DNA of 6,593 nt from Candidatus Kariarchaeota archaeon. Its GTDB lineage: Archaea > Asgardarchaeota > Heimdallarchaeia > Heimdallarchaeales > Kariarchaeaceae. Position numbers and translations under genes: made by a program. The notes under the pieces were generated by a model, which was not told the origin of the DNA, did not search any database, and was given only the letters and a program-made list of their open reading frames with translations. Shown piece by piece: positions 1 through 5,956 of this stretch (the first letter of the stretch is position 1; every line of letters begins with the position of its first letter). The stretch covers positions 1 through 6,593 of the forward strand of contig JAEOUB010000143.1 in the NCBI GenBank assembly GCA_016839545.1, read 5' to 3'.

Positions 1-947
1 AGTATACCACTATCGGCTTGCTCGGTGCCAACTGCGGGATAGGTGATGCCAACCATGTCAATATTCTCAACAATATGTGCAATACACTGGGTCTGGATAC
101 CTCAAGTACAGGGTCTGTGATTGCATGGTTTTTGGAGATGGCACAACGGGGTATTCTTCCAGATGGACTGAATGAGGGTCTTGAATTTGGTAATTTTGCA
201 CTGATGCAGAGTCTTCTGTACAAGATCTCCTACAGAGATGCGGTGGGTGATTGGATTGCAGACTCCTATACTGCAACTTCCCGTCTTCCCGAGAATGTTC
301 GTGAGGAGGCAAGATCAATACAAATTCAATCAAAAGGACTACCACAGTCCGATCCCCATGATTGTCGCTATATCAAGGCATTTGCACTCGGTATCGGCAC
401 CGCGTCGCGAGGGGCAGATCACCTCCGGAGCAGGGCAACAATAGAATTGTTTGACCTTCCTGAAGAGCTAACGACCGATATCTACGGTAAGCCGGTCAAT
501 ACCATTCCATACGAGTATCAGGACAAAGGTTGGATTGTTGCCATGCATGAGTCAATCTATGCGGTTGGAGATGCACTCGGTATCTGCAGATTTGTCACCC
601 ACAGCTTCAACTCACCACATCTGCTCAAGTATGAGCATTTCGCAGACCTGGTTCAACATGCTACAGGACTTGAAATAGAGGACTACAGGTTACTCGGTGA
701 TCGAATTGTCAATCTGGAGCGGATGTTCAATATGAAATGCGGGGTAGATCGCTCGCAGGATTATCCACCTCGCCGCTACATGACAGAACCTGCAACTGCG
801 GGTATCGCCAAGGGCCACCTTATAGATCCGGACCGGTACGAGGAGATGCTCGACGATTTCTATGCTGCCCGGGGTTGGTCCAGGGATGGCGTCCCCAGTG
901 ATCGCCAAAAGGAGGAAATTACCAGACTTGTGGAGGTCCTACCATGA
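1..947 (+). CDS. Aldehyde:ferredoxin oxidoreductase family protein (tungstopterin subunit), 5' truncated
   Basis: Partial: the reading frame is open to the left edge, with the first whole codon at 3-5, so the start and N-terminal domain lie outside. The family oxidises aldehydes to carboxylic acids at a tungsten bis-pterin centre beside a [4Fe-4S] cluster, in the cytoplasm. Family features seen: the IGLLGANCGI stretch (about 12-41), NTLGLDTSSTG (81-113) in the first pterin-binding region, RGADHLR (408-428), and DALGICRF (570-593), which matches the second pterin motif DxxGLC. Its cysteine (codon 585-587) corresponds to the fourth cluster ligand, Cys494 in Pyrococcus furiosus AOR, and sits a similar distance from the C terminus (about 120 residues). 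The other three ligands (CxxCxxxC) would be upstream. The gene overlaps the next one by ATGA and probably forms a complex with its polyferredoxin product. Family membership is firm. The substrate is not: AOR, FOR, GOR, WOR and BamB-like enzymes share this fold. Confidence 0.93.
   Translation, partial: YTTIGLLGANCGIGDANHVNILNNMCNTLGLDTSSTGSVIAWFLEMAQRGILPDGLNEGLEFGNFALMQSLLYKISYRDAVGDWIADSYTATSRLPENVREEARSIQIQSKGLPQSDPHDCRYIKAFALGIGTASRGADHLRSRATIELFDLPEELTTDIYGKPVNTIPYEYQDKGWIVAMHESIYAVGDALGICRFVTHSFNSPHLLKYEHFADLVQHATGLEIEDYRLLGDRIVNLERMFNMKCGVDRSQDYPPRRYMTEPATAGIAKGHLIDPDRYEEMLDDFYAARGWSRDGVPSDRQKEEITRLVEVLP
932..937 (+). promoter_or_regulatory. Ribosome binding site of the polyferredoxin gene
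   Basis: GGAGGT lies 6 nt before the ATG at 944, inside the end of the AOR coding region. It fixes the downstream start and shows that this organism uses Shine-Dalgarno initiation within operons. Confidence 0.85.
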
Positions 948-1438
948 GACTTGAGATATTGCAGGGAGACTGCGGACTCTGCGATCTCTGTGCAATTGCC
1001 TGTTCCACCGAGAAGTTTGGTGTACAGAACCCCCTGATGTCAGCTATCAAGGTAAATCACCGGGGGAAAAGCGTCGGTCATCAGCGAGTTGATGGTGGAC
1101 CGGGTATCCTGCCCTGCTGGCACTGTGATGAGCCTCCATGTCTGCCTGCCTGTCCCTACGACTCCATGACGATCGGTGCAGACAATGTGGTCAGTCTCTT
1201 CCTAGATGATGCACCAGAGGGCTTCAATCCCTGTGTGGCCTGTATGAAATGTGTGAAAGCCTGCAAAGATATGCATGGGGTCTCATCTATCTTCATATCA
1301 CAGAAAAAAGACAGGCACATGACTACCAAGTCAGGACGCCAGATAATGAAATACTCACTGTACAAGTGTGATATGTGTGGGGGCGATCCCAAATGTGTGA
1401 AGATCTGTCCACGAGATGCAATCAGGATTGTCGATTAA
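944..1438 (+). CDS. Four-cluster [4Fe-4S] polyferredoxin, electron-transfer partner of the AOR-type enzyme
   Basis: A 164-residue cytoplasmic iron-sulfur protein with no signal peptide or membrane segment. It has 16 cysteines in four groups: C10-C13-C16-C20, C58-C61-C66-C70, C97-C100-C103-C107 and C142-C145-C151-C155. This is the complete ligand set for four cubane clusters. The layout, including the wider third spacing in groups 2 and 4, is that of the DmsB/HycB/HydN-type electron-transfer subunits. The start is fixed by GGAGGT 6 nt upstream and by the ATGA overlap with the AOR gene, so the two proteins are translationally coupled and presumably made in fixed ratio. Known relatives paired with AOR-family subunits include AorA of the bacterial AorABC enzyme and YdhY beside YdhV. 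BamC, the partner of BamB, carries fewer clusters. Inferred role: it passes electrons from the tungsten site to ferredoxin or another acceptor. No flavin subunit follows, because the next gene is on the other strand. Confidence 0.92.
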   Translation: MRLEILQGDCGLCDLCAIACSTEKFGVQNPLMSAIKVNHRGKSVGHQRVDGGPGILPCWHCDEPPCLPACPYDSMTIGADNVVSLFLDDAPEGFNPCVACMKCVKACKDMHGVSSIFISQKKDRHMTTKSGRQIMKYSLYKCDMCGGDPKCVKICPRDAIRIVD

Positions 1439-2661
1439 TTTAGGGGTGATACCTGAACGTGATCAAAGAATTCGATAATATCACTGTCTGACAGAATTCT
1501 TCCCAGGTTCTTGGCATGCTCGAGTAACTGGTCTGCTTGATCCTGGCTTGCCTCAATGCCCATGAAATTCAGCTTATGCACCACATTGCTCATACCTGAG
1601 AGTGGACCAATATCAATGACCTGTGATTTACCCACCATAGTAGCCGGTACTGAGGAATAGACGGTATTGGCCCAGCTGAGGCCCATCTTCTCGGCTTTCA
1701 TTATTGCAGCAGCATGTACTCCGGTAGCGGTTCTGAACGCATCCTTACCAATTACGGGATAGTTGATCGGGATGGGAATATCTACCAGTTCTGATGTTAA
1801 TTCCACATATTCTGCAAGTACTGAGAGGTCATTGTCAATCCATCCCTTGAGCTTGAGGTTGACCAAGAGTTGATCCATAGGTGTATTGCCACACCTCTCG
1901 CCGATTCCCAGTGCTGTACCATGTATCCGGTTGGCACCTGCCTCTATGGCTGCGATGGAATTGGCAACACTCAATCCCCGGTCGCGGTGTCCATGCCAGT
2001 CGATTCTGACATCCCTGTATCCCTCGTCATTGAGGAATTGTCTGACGTAGCGTACAAGACGGTGCACACCCTTTGGTTCTGCATGTCCCACTGTATCTGC
2101 AACACAGATTGCAGTGGCTCCTGCCTGAACTGCAGTCAAGTAAAGCTCCTTGATATCCTTGGGATTGGCACGGGTGGTATCCTCAGTGACAAACATCATG
2201 GGTACATCACTGTCAAGACAGAGTGTTACGGAGTCCACCACCAGGTTCTTCATCCGATCCATATCCCATTTTTCTACCAACTGGCGGACAGGAGATGAGC
2301 CGAGGAATGCACACACTTCGATTGGATAGTCCAGAGTGTGGGAGATCTCGATAATGGGATTGATGTCGTAGGGATGTGTCCGGGCTGCACAATTGGCTGC
2401 AATTGATAGCTTCTCTTCCTTGATCGTCTGTACCAGGGCAGTGACATCATCATACATATTCGCTGAGGCACTGGGGTATCCGACATCTGCTGAGTGTATA
2501 CCCAGTCTGTCCATCAATCTGAGAAGTTCTATCTTGCCTTCTACAGGGGGGTTGACAGTTGATGGGCTCTGCAGCCCGTCCCGCAGGGTCTCATCATCAA
2601 ACATGATATTTTTCGGTTTGAAGTCATCCTCGCCGAGATTCCAGTCATAGATCACATCCAT
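1435..2661 (-). CDS. LeuA/NifV-family acyltransferase of the DRE-TIM metallolyase superfamily (2-isopropylmalate/homocitrate/Re-citrate synthase-like)
   Basis: A 408-residue TIM-barrel enzyme. Family members condense acetyl-CoA with a 2-oxo acid (2-oxoisovalerate, pyruvate, 2-oxoglutarate or oxaloacetate), using a divalent metal. Signatures seen: DETLRDG at residues 23-29 (R27 and D28 the catalytic/metal pair), HGHRDRG at 223-229 (H223 and H225 metal ligands), GIGERCGN at 252-259 (N259 metal ligand), and TGVHAAA at 313-319, whose H316 matches the histidine of SGIH in 2-isopropylmalate synthase. The protein stops about 100 residues short of a full 2-isopropylmalate synthase, so the C-terminal regulatory (leucine-binding) domain appears absent, as in NifV, homocitrate and Re-citrate synthases. 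HGHRDRG departs from the more usual HxHNDxG. The start at 2661 lacks a ribosome binding site, but an AT-rich TATA-like element is centred about 25 nt upstream, suggesting a leaderless mRNA. It stands alone, with no leuB/C/D neighbours. Family certain; substrate open. Confidence 0.9.
   Translation of the reverse strand: MDVIYDWNLGEDDFKPKNIMFDDETLRDGLQSPSTVNPPVEGKIELLRLMDRLGIHSADVGYPSASANMYDDVTALVQTIKEEKLSIAANCAARTHPYDINPIIEISHTLDYPIEVCAFLGSSPVRQLVEKWDMDRMKNLVVDSVTLCLDSDVPMMFVTEDTTRANPKDIKELYLTAVQAGATAICVADTVGHAEPKGVHRLVRYVRQFLNDEGYRDVRIDWHGHRDRGLSVANSIAAIEAGANRIHGTALGIGERCGNTPMDQLLVNLKLKGWIDNDLSVLAEYVELTSELVDIPIPINYPVIGKDAFRTATGVHAAAIMKAEKMGLSWANTVYSSVPATMVGKSQVIDIGPLSGMSNVVHKLNFMGIEASQDQADQLLEHAKNLGRILSDSDIIEFFDHVQVSPLN
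1466..1501. repeat. Nested inverted repeats near the convergent gene ends
   Basis: AAGAATTC (1466-1473) is repeated inverted and exact as GAATTCTT (1494-1501). Between and overlapping them lie GATAATATC (1474-1482) and CTGTCTGACAG (1484-1494), each symmetric about a central base. The block sits within the last codons of the minus-strand enzyme, just past the stop of the polyferredoxin gene, so either transcript could fold here. It could be a transcript-end structure or a coincidence of coding sequence. No T-tract follows directly on the + side. Confidence 0.35.
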
Positions 2662-2677
2662 GGATACTATCTTTTAC

Positions 2678-2690
2678 TATAAATTTAATA
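2678..2690 (-). promoter_or_regulatory. Candidate TATA box for the LeuA-family gene
   Basis: Read on the minus strand, the segment is TATTAAATTTATA. Its TATTAAAT part (2683-2690) is centred about 25 nt upstream of the ATG at 2661, the usual archaeal box A to transcription start distance. No GGAGG-like site lies between, so transcription probably begins at or next to the start codon (leaderless). The element is nearly symmetric and could also fire rightward, starting near 2708. Confidence 0.5.
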
Positions 2691-2788
2691 GTGTTTCCTG
2701 TCCCGAATAAGAAAAGCAACAGCTTCCCCAAGTTACGAATTATTTTGCGACTGAACTGTACCGTGGACATCTGCCATTACAATATTCC

Positions 2789-2815
2789 GAAGACCTGCTG
2801 AGAGACAGAGTCTTC
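2789..2815. repeat. Imperfect 9-bp inverted repeat upstream of the epimerase gene
   Basis: GAAGACCTG (2789-2797) pairs with CAGAGTCTTC (2806-2815), leaving one bulged A (2809) and an 8-nt spacer. It lies in the 181-bp divergent intergenic region and runs into the candidate TATA box of the epimerase gene (2813-2822). That position suits an operator dyad. If transcription starts further upstream, it would instead be a hairpin in the leader RNA. Confidence 0.45.
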
Positions 2816-2822
2816 AAATAGG
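2813..2822 (+). promoter_or_regulatory. Candidate weak TATA box for the epimerase gene
   Basis: TTCAAATAGG is centred about 25 nt before the ATG at 2843. No Shine-Dalgarno sequence sits just ahead of that ATG (the preceding bases are CCTGAAAACT), so a leaderless transcript is plausible. The match to the archaeal box A consensus is modest. The alternative is rightward transcription from the AT-rich element at 2678-2690, giving a leader of about 130 nt. Confidence 0.35.
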
Positions 2823-2842
2823 ATTGAACCGTCCTGAAAACT

Positions 2843-3943
2843 ATGTCTAAGATCCTGATTATGGGTGGCAGCCGGTTCATTGGCAAGCACCTCCTCAGAA
2901 AACTTGCACAGGAGCCTCATGAGATCCTGGTTATCAACCGGGGATCAGTCCCCAACGCCGACTACCTACCCGAGGGTGCAGAGCATATTGCCCTCGATCG
3001 AAATGATGCAGATGCCATGAAACAGGCACTTGCCGGGAAATCATTTGATCTTGTCTTTGATGTCTCCGGTATCACTGGAGAACACACCCAGATCTTGCTC
3101 GATTCTCTGGAAAGCCCTCCCGGTCGTCACATCCACGTCTCCTCAGGATCTGTCTACGATATCTACGGTGAGGATCCTCCTATCTTCAACCTCCCCATTG
3201 CAGAGGACTTTCCTATTGGCCGAATTCACGAGGACGAACATCCGTATATGAACGCCAAGAGAGGAGGCGAGAAAGTTTTGTTCGACGCCCATACTTCCTC
3301 CAACTACCCCATGGTCATTGTGCGACCCACATTTGTCTATGGTCCAGATAACTACATCTACCGTGAGGCTTACTTCTTCGATCGCATAGAGCACGATCGA
3401 CCGGTGATACTGCCTGGTAAGGGTCACGGGTACCAGGACCTTGTGTTTGTCGAGGATCTTGCAGATCTTCTTATTGATGTCTCCCAGCGAGATGCTGACC
3501 AGGTTGTGGGACAGGCATTCAATGGAACCAAGGGAGATGTGATCTCCGGTCGTATGTATGCAAAGGCTGCAGCAAAAGTCATTGGGAAAGAGGTGGAGTT
3601 ACTGTACATCGACCTCGAAGAAATACAGGAGATGCAGTGGCCACCACAGCTCACTCTCTATCCCTATATCCCCGAAGGAGGTAGTTTTCATGATGCTCGG
3701 AAGATCGAGCAGCAACTAGGGTTTGTTAATCAGCATTCCTACCAGGAGGGACTGGAAAAGGCCTACCTGTGGTGGAAGCAACATGGTGAGAAGCGGGAGT
3801 ACTCCGAATTGGAGCAGAAACTAGTGGCATATATCAGAGCGAAAGGTACCGAGACAGTGGGAAGTGCACGTTCAGAGCTTAATGAGGTCCTTGATGCCGA
3901 GAAAGCCAAGATTGAGGCACAGAATCAGACCGGACAAGAATAA
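2843..3943 (+). CDS. NAD-dependent epimerase/dehydratase family protein (extended/atypical SDR, CSP41-like)
   Basis: A 366-residue protein with an N-terminal Rossmann fold. The nucleotide loop reads GGSRFIG (residues 8-14): the middle glycine of the usual GxxGxxG is R11, as in the atypical SDR group that includes the CSP41 proteins. INRG (31-34) at the end of strand 2 and LDRND (51-55) are also typical of that group. The catalytic set looks intact: serines in VSSGSVY (99-105), then Y135 and K139 in YMNAK. RPTFVYGPDN (161-170) is the conserved segment after the active site. The last 50 residues (about 317-366) are highly charged and probably helical, and extend beyond the usual SDR core. Members act on nucleotide sugars or related compounds in the cytoplasm, and some bind RNA; the substrate cannot be told here. 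The start has no ribosome binding site, and a TATA-like element lies 25 nt upstream. The membrane-protein gene follows after 44 nt and may be co-transcribed. Confidence 0.88.
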   Translation: MSKILIMGGSRFIGKHLLRKLAQEPHEILVINRGSVPNADYLPEGAEHIALDRNDADAMKQALAGKSFDLVFDVSGITGEHTQILLDSLESPPGRHIHVSSGSVYDIYGEDPPIFNLPIAEDFPIGRIHEDEHPYMNAKRGGEKVLFDAHTSSNYPMVIVRPTFVYGPDNYIYREAYFFDRIEHDRPVILPGKGHGYQDLVFVEDLADLLIDVSQRDADQVVGQAFNGTKGDVISGRMYAKAAAKVIGKEVELLYIDLEEIQEMQWPPQLTLYPYIPEGGSFHDARKIEQQLGFVNQHSYQEGLEKAYLWWKQHGEKREYSELEQKLVAYIRAKGTETVGSARSELNEVLDAEKAKIEAQNQTGQE

Positions 3944-3962
3944 GGACTCTCACAATCCTTAT
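3940..3962 (+). repeat. 7-bp perfect hairpin overlapping the epimerase stop codon
   Basis: ATAAGGA (3940-3946) and TCCTTAT (3956-3962) are exact inverted copies around a 9-nt loop. The left arm contains the TAA stop (3941-3943). The following bases (GTTTGTCTGTAT) are T-rich but are not a clean T-tract, so this is not a convincing intrinsic terminator. It could stabilise the 3' end of the epimerase message or modulate read-through into the next gene. Confidence 0.45.
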
Positions 3963-3976
3963 GTTTGTCTGTATCT

Positions 3977-3981
3977 AGGGT
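3977..3981 (+). promoter_or_regulatory. Weak ribosome binding site supporting a TTG start at 3988
   Basis: AGGGT ends 6 nt before the TTG at 3988. The two strong GGAGGT sites in the window end the same distance before their start codons. The match to GGAGGT is partial. It overlaps an in-frame TAG (3976-3978), which bounds the reading frame on the left. Confidence 0.35.
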
Positions 3982-3987
3982 CGCCTG

Positions 3988-5877
3988 TTGCAGGGTCTCG
4001 TCATCTACTTTCTGGAGAACAGGACTAACCTTGGGAGGACACTCATCCTCGCCACACTGATCCCGTTCTTTCTGTCGACTATTCCACGACTGCAGCTCCC
4101 CATGCTTATCACGGCAGTTTTTCTCTTTATTACACTGAATTACTGGAGACTGAAGAAAATCATTGTGCAGGCTATTCATTCCCACTATTGGTTAAAGATC
4201 CAGTATTTCTGGTTCATCACAGGTCTTATCGTGACTTCAGCACTTTTCTATGAGAATGTCAAGCGGTTCATCCCGGTATCATATTTCATAGGTGTACTGT
4301 ATTTTCTCATCTACATTATCTGGTCAAACAAGATCAACTCCAAGATGACATCAAAGACCCGGATTATACTCAGGGGGCATACCAAGGAGACATCTCGTAG
4401 CTGGGACCTTGAACCCTATCTGTTGGCCCTTATTCTTGCCTTCATGGTAACATTCACAATTGCATACCTTCAGTCGATCGTGATTAGCTTTGGTCAGAAA
4501 GTACTTGTGCCCGAGGTGGTTCATTGGCTCCTTCCAATCACTCTCATGATCCTTCATTTTGGCATAGATCTCCTATTTGTCGAACAGATTGATTGGTATC
4601 CCGCTGAGGGTTCAGTTGAGTGGATTGATCAGGATTTTGATCTTGCACTTCCCGAGGTAGAAGATGCCTCACTTCTAGCACAGTACATGGAGAAGGCCTC
4701 AAAACTAAAAACACCACCTGAGGATCTGCGAGCCCATATTGAGGAGAACCTCCACTATCTGGTTCTTCATGCCCAGGAGATGCGATATCTTCCCTTCCAG
4801 GTATACTATGTCCGTGGTGTGGGGAACTGGGGTGATACGGCTCGTGATCAGATCCATCTGATGATGGCTATTGTCGTTGCAAGTATCAGCCAGTACCGGT
4901 TTCTGGGTCTCATCCCAGTGTATAAGCGTAAGATGTTCTATGAGATGCTCCAGTCACTAGCCATGACCGGATCGATGACACAGGACTGGCGAGATGTGAT
5001 CCAGTACGAGGTACTCGCAAAGAAGGACGAGCATTTTGTGCTTGACTGGGTTCTCGGTTCCAAGTATGTGGATCTCAAGTATGATCCCGACTGGATCATC
5101 TCATGGAAGGGGCGTGTCTACAAGGGCAAAACTGGGTACTACACAGCTGTCAAAATGATGGAAGAGTTACTCCAGACCCGACCTACGATGGATCAATGGG
5201 TGACTGACATCTGGGAACTGTGTAAGACCTATACTCGTGTGTATATTGGTGAATCTGCCAGACAGGTCGGTGGCACCAATCTGCAGTACTATGAGCAGCT
5301 CCTGTACCTGGCAGAGAAAAAGACCACTTCTGAATACATGGAGGCACGTGAGGCGTATCTTGAGAGTTTGAAGCACCCCTCAAATCGACTGGTTAGTACA
5401 GGTCAGACAGACCAGGTAATCTACTCTGAGGAGGAGAAGGAAAAGATTATCCGCAGCTATCTTTCAGATGAGACCGAGCTGACGAAAACTCCATCTATCC
5501 TGGACACATTCAAATCAGAATTCTTCGGCTGGAGAGAGGATCTCAGATCTATAGAACTCCGTCACCTTCTCAATATTCTCCTCTATCTCTCCATCTTTGC
5601 TGTAAACCTGGGAGTGATCATAGCTATTGATAGGCTGGTATTTGCAGGTGCAGGCATTGCAATTATTGCAGTTGAAGTGACCCTCCTCTTCTTTTTCTCC
5701 ATCAACCCTTCGGATGGTGATCTTTCAGTGACCAACGATATCCGTGATATGAGATCTGTACTCAGTGGTACAGGTGGTAATCAGGGAATAACAATCAATA
5801 GTGCAGCACTGTCCTCCAGTCTCTGGTTCTTGCTCTATGGTGTCCTTCTTCTTGCAGGATACCGGCTATTCTTGTGA
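3988..5877 (+). CDS. Large multi-pass membrane protein of unknown family
   Basis: I do not recognise this 629-residue protein. Hydrophobic segments suggest six N-terminal membrane helices (about 17-33, 38-54, 69-88, 96-113, 143-166, 177-198), a hydrophilic core of about 330 residues (about 199-525), and three C-terminal helices (about 526-547, 551-572, 608-627). The core is rich in Trp, Tyr and acidic residues. It contains a YYVRGVGNWGD stretch (273-283), a tryptophan-rich DPDWIISWKGRVYKG region (366-380) and a charged EEEKEK helix (481-486). No Walker, kinase, protease or glycosyltransferase signature is evident. Start choice: an in-frame TAG at 3976-3978 leaves only CTG 3985 or TTG 3988 upstream of the first ATG (4102). 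Beginning at 4102 would remove the first predicted helix, and a weak AGGGT lies 6 nt before the TTG. The protein is 44 nt downstream of the epimerase gene, so the two may share a transcript. Coding is well supported by length and composition; function is unknown. Confidence 0.82.
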   Translation: MQGLVIYFLENRTNLGRTLILATLIPFFLSTIPRLQLPMLITAVFLFITLNYWRLKKIIVQAIHSHYWLKIQYFWFITGLIVTSALFYENVKRFIPVSYFIGVLYFLIYIIWSNKINSKMTSKTRIILRGHTKETSRSWDLEPYLLALILAFMVTFTIAYLQSIVISFGQKVLVPEVVHWLLPITLMILHFGIDLLFVEQIDWYPAEGSVEWIDQDFDLALPEVEDASLLAQYMEKASKLKTPPEDLRAHIEENLHYLVLHAQEMRYLPFQVYYVRGVGNWGDTARDQIHLMMAIVVASISQYRFLGLIPVYKRKMFYEMLQSLAMTGSMTQDWRDVIQYEVLAKKDEHFVLDWVLGSKYVDLKYDPDWIISWKGRVYKGKTGYYTAVKMMEELLQTRPTMDQWVTDIWELCKTYTRVYIGESARQVGGTNLQYYEQLLYLAEKKTTSEYMEAREAYLESLKHPSNRLVSTGQTDQVIYSEEEKEKIIRSYLSDETELTKTPSILDTFKSEFFGWREDLRSIELRHLLNILLYLSIFAVNLGVIIAIDRLVFAGAGIAIIAVEVTLLFFFSINPSDGDLSVTNDIRDMRSVLSGTGGNQGITINSAALSSSLWFLLYGVLLLAGYRLFL

Positions 5878-5894
5878 AGATATCCCTAGCTATT

Positions 5895-5911
5895 TGGCGC
5901 CACAATATTGT
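5895..5911. repeat. Two abutting perfect palindromes upstream of ppdK
   Basis: TGGCGCCA (5895-5902) is followed, sharing one A, by ACAATATTGT (5902-5911). Both are exact palindromes. They sit between the membrane-protein stop and the TATA-like element of ppdK, about 25 nt upstream of the latter, where an archaeal regulator or activator would bind. Palindromes of 8 and 10 bp do occur by chance, so the operator role is inferred from position only. Confidence 0.4.
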
Positions 5912-5926
5912 AGTGATTGATTCAAG

Positions 5927-5942
5927 TTATATGGAAATATAA
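5927..5942 (+). promoter_or_regulatory. Candidate ppdK promoter (TATA-like elements)
   Basis: Two AT-rich elements lie in tandem, TTATAT (5927-5932) and AAATATAA (5935-5942). Transcription would start near 5954-5966, leaving a leader of roughly 30-40 nt that carries the strong ribosome binding site of ppdK. If the first element is used, the transcript would begin almost at the ATG of the 13-codon reading frame at 5957. Confidence 0.5.
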
Positions 5943-5956
5943 CAACTATCACCTAT

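Noticed and set aside
18..20. TTG at 18 as the start of the AOR-family gene
   Set aside because: The frame is open to the left edge, and the residues just upstream (YTTIG) continue the conserved family sequence, so this is an internal leucine codon in a truncated gene.
1870..2298. A 142-codon + strand frame inside the minus-strand LeuA-family gene
   Set aside because: It is opposite a gene with a full set of catalytic motifs, its translation is Cys/Ser-rich without domain sense, and it has no ribosome binding site or promoter of its own.
2662..2842. Box C/D guide RNA or other small RNA gene in the divergent intergenic region
   Set aside because: CTGA words occur, but no RTGATGA box C pairs with them, and there is no tRNA-like cloverleaf or promoter-terminator pair that would frame an RNA gene.
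3143..3654. Minus-strand frames opposite the epimerase gene
   Set aside because: They mirror conserved SDR coding sequence, show no recognisable motif and have no initiation signals.
3961..3978. ATG at 3961 as the start of the membrane-protein gene
   Set aside because: It opens a different frame that stops at TAG after five codons.
4102..4104. First in-frame ATG as the membrane-protein start
   Set aside because: It would discard a well-formed first hydrophobic segment and has no upstream ribosome binding site. The TTG at 3988 has a weak one at the standard spacing. It is still possible.
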